From positions 434,001 to 498,000 of the forward strand of contig CAXART010000009.1 of the NCBI GenBank assembly GCA_963971405.1: a stretch of 64,000 nucleotides of DNA. The letters run 5' to 3'. The first letter of the stretch is position 1; each line of letters begins with the position of its first letter. The notes below the pieces were generated by a model. That model searched no databases. It was not told where the DNA came from and saw nothing but the letters and a program-made list of their open reading frames with translations. Both the position numbers and the translations under genes were made by a program. Source of the DNA: Psococerastis gibbosa (taxonomy: Eukaryota > Arthropoda > Insecta > Psocodea > Psocidae). Of the stretch, positions 63,673-64,000 are shown one piece after another.

Positions 63673-64000
63673 TCCGGAGCAATTGCTCAATGTTAAGTTC
63701 AATACAATAAGCCAAAATAAGCCAAATTAAGACACCCGTGTCATATCAAGACCTTAAAAAAAAATAAAATAAGTATATAGCTATTTTTCTTATTCTTGCC
63801 GTATGAATTTTTTGTAGCTACATTTACACCGATGAACACGCAGGAGCAAGTGGCCAATGTTAAGTACAATACAGTGAGCCTAAATAAGCAAAACTAAGAC
63901 ACCTATATCTTTATAAGACCTTTTAAAAAAATAAAATAAGTAAATAGCTATTTTTCTTATTCTTGTCGAATGAATTTTTTTAGCTACATTTACACCGATG
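63673..64000 (+). repeat. Start of a further long HOR copy, cut by the window edge
   Basis: Two monomers following the AACAATCCGGAGC boundary start repeat those after 48999 and 56167 (GTGGCCAATG, CTTTATAAGACC, T7 tract). The array continues beyond base 64000. Confidence 0.85.

Larger units (their letters stand above)
1..64000 (+). repeat. Satellite DNA array, 167-bp monomer, about 384 head-to-tail copies
   Basis: The window starts and ends inside the array, so both edges are open. Monomer starts in the first stretch fall at 1, 168, 335, 500, 666, 833, 999, 1166, 1332 and 1499, giving steps of 165-167 bp, and the rhythm persists to base 64000. Invariant landmarks in nearly every unit are CAATG near position 17, AAGACAC near 57, an A7-A9 run near 85, TAGCTA near 106 and again near 143, GTCGAATGAA near 126, and ACACCGATG near 154. 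All units share one orientation. I saw no insertion of unrelated DNA, no gene, no rRNA or tRNA and no telomeric repeat. The unit length, AT-richness and higher-order organisation fit eukaryotic centromeric or heterochromatic satellite. Centromere function is inferred from architecture only, and the strand label is arbitrary. Confidence 0.98.
43161..64000. repeat. Subarray 3: diverged mosaic HOR region
   Basis: Same 167-bp monomer, but with monomer types not seen before 43 kb: GCCGTATGAA followed by T7 and AAGCTTC, CTTTTGGAGACC with GAATTGTTTTAGC, ACACTGAGCC, and ATTCACACCGATGAACAATC. Repeats at 3336 bp and about 7.2-7.5 kb overlap, and blocks are shuffled relative to one another. About 125 monomers. 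Confidence 0.88.

Noticed and set aside
1-64000. CRISPR array
   Set aside because: There is no repeat/spacer alternation; the whole 167-bp unit repeats and no cas genes are present.
1-64000. Human/primate alpha satellite
   Set aside because: Unit length is similar (167 against 171 bp) but the sequence shows no resemblance that I can recognise.
1-64000. Retroelement or DNA transposon insertion
   Set aside because: The 165-167-bp phase never breaks and no terminal repeats, target-site duplications or unrelated sequence were seen.
1-64000. Inverted array segments
   Set aside because: Landmarks such as GTCGAATGAA and ACACCGATG always appear on the plus strand; I found no stretch reading the reverse complement.

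Overview
The whole 64-kb window is one unbroken, head-to-tail satellite DNA array. The monomer is about 167 bp (mostly 165-167 bp; about 384 monomers by my count), AT-rich (consensus about 27% GC), and every monomer I read lies in the same orientation. I found no protein-coding gene, RNA gene, transposon, non-satellite spacer or inversion. This architecture (nucleosome-scale monomer, nested higher-order repeats or HORs, no genes) points to a eukaryotic centromeric or pericentromeric/heterochromatic block. The sequence does not let me name the species: it is not human alpha satellite, and I do not recognise it as any satellite I know. Both the centromere role and the taxon are open.

Monomer anatomy (phase 1 = the GCAGGA motif at base 1): an imperfect-to-perfect 12-bp palindrome GAGCAATTGCTC at monomer positions 5-16; GCTCA at 13-17 pairing with TGAGC at 36-40; an A8 tract at 85-92; a second 12-bp palindrome AAATAGCTATTT at 103-114; GTCGAAT near 126-132; a T8 tract at 136-143; ACACCGATGAACAC closing the unit. 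Most length variation comes from the A tract.

Layout. Subarray 1a (1-10658): two long HOR copies, A (1-5162, 31 monomers) and B (5163-10658, 33 monomers), each containing nested 7/8-monomer tandem repeats. Subarray 1b (10659-31658): a 21-monomer HOR of 3500 bp in copies C, D, F and G, which differ by only a few bases, plus longer relatives E and H. C-D-E and F-G-H form an 11333-bp tandem duplication. Subarray 2 (31659-43160): a ladder of related units of 14, 15, 10, 13 and 11 monomers plus a 6-monomer tail. Subarray 3 (43161-64000): more diverged, mosaic HORs with 3336-bp and 7.2-7.5-kb spacings, several local duplications, and a private monomer type that creates HindIII (AAGCTT) sites.

The pattern is that of repeated unequal exchange or gene conversion, youngest in the 10.6-33 kb core and older in the right-hand third. 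Monomer types in the 21-mer almost alternate, suggesting the HOR grew from an older dimer. Short minus-strand reading frames (61-82 codons) recur because the monomer recurs and are not annotated as genes.
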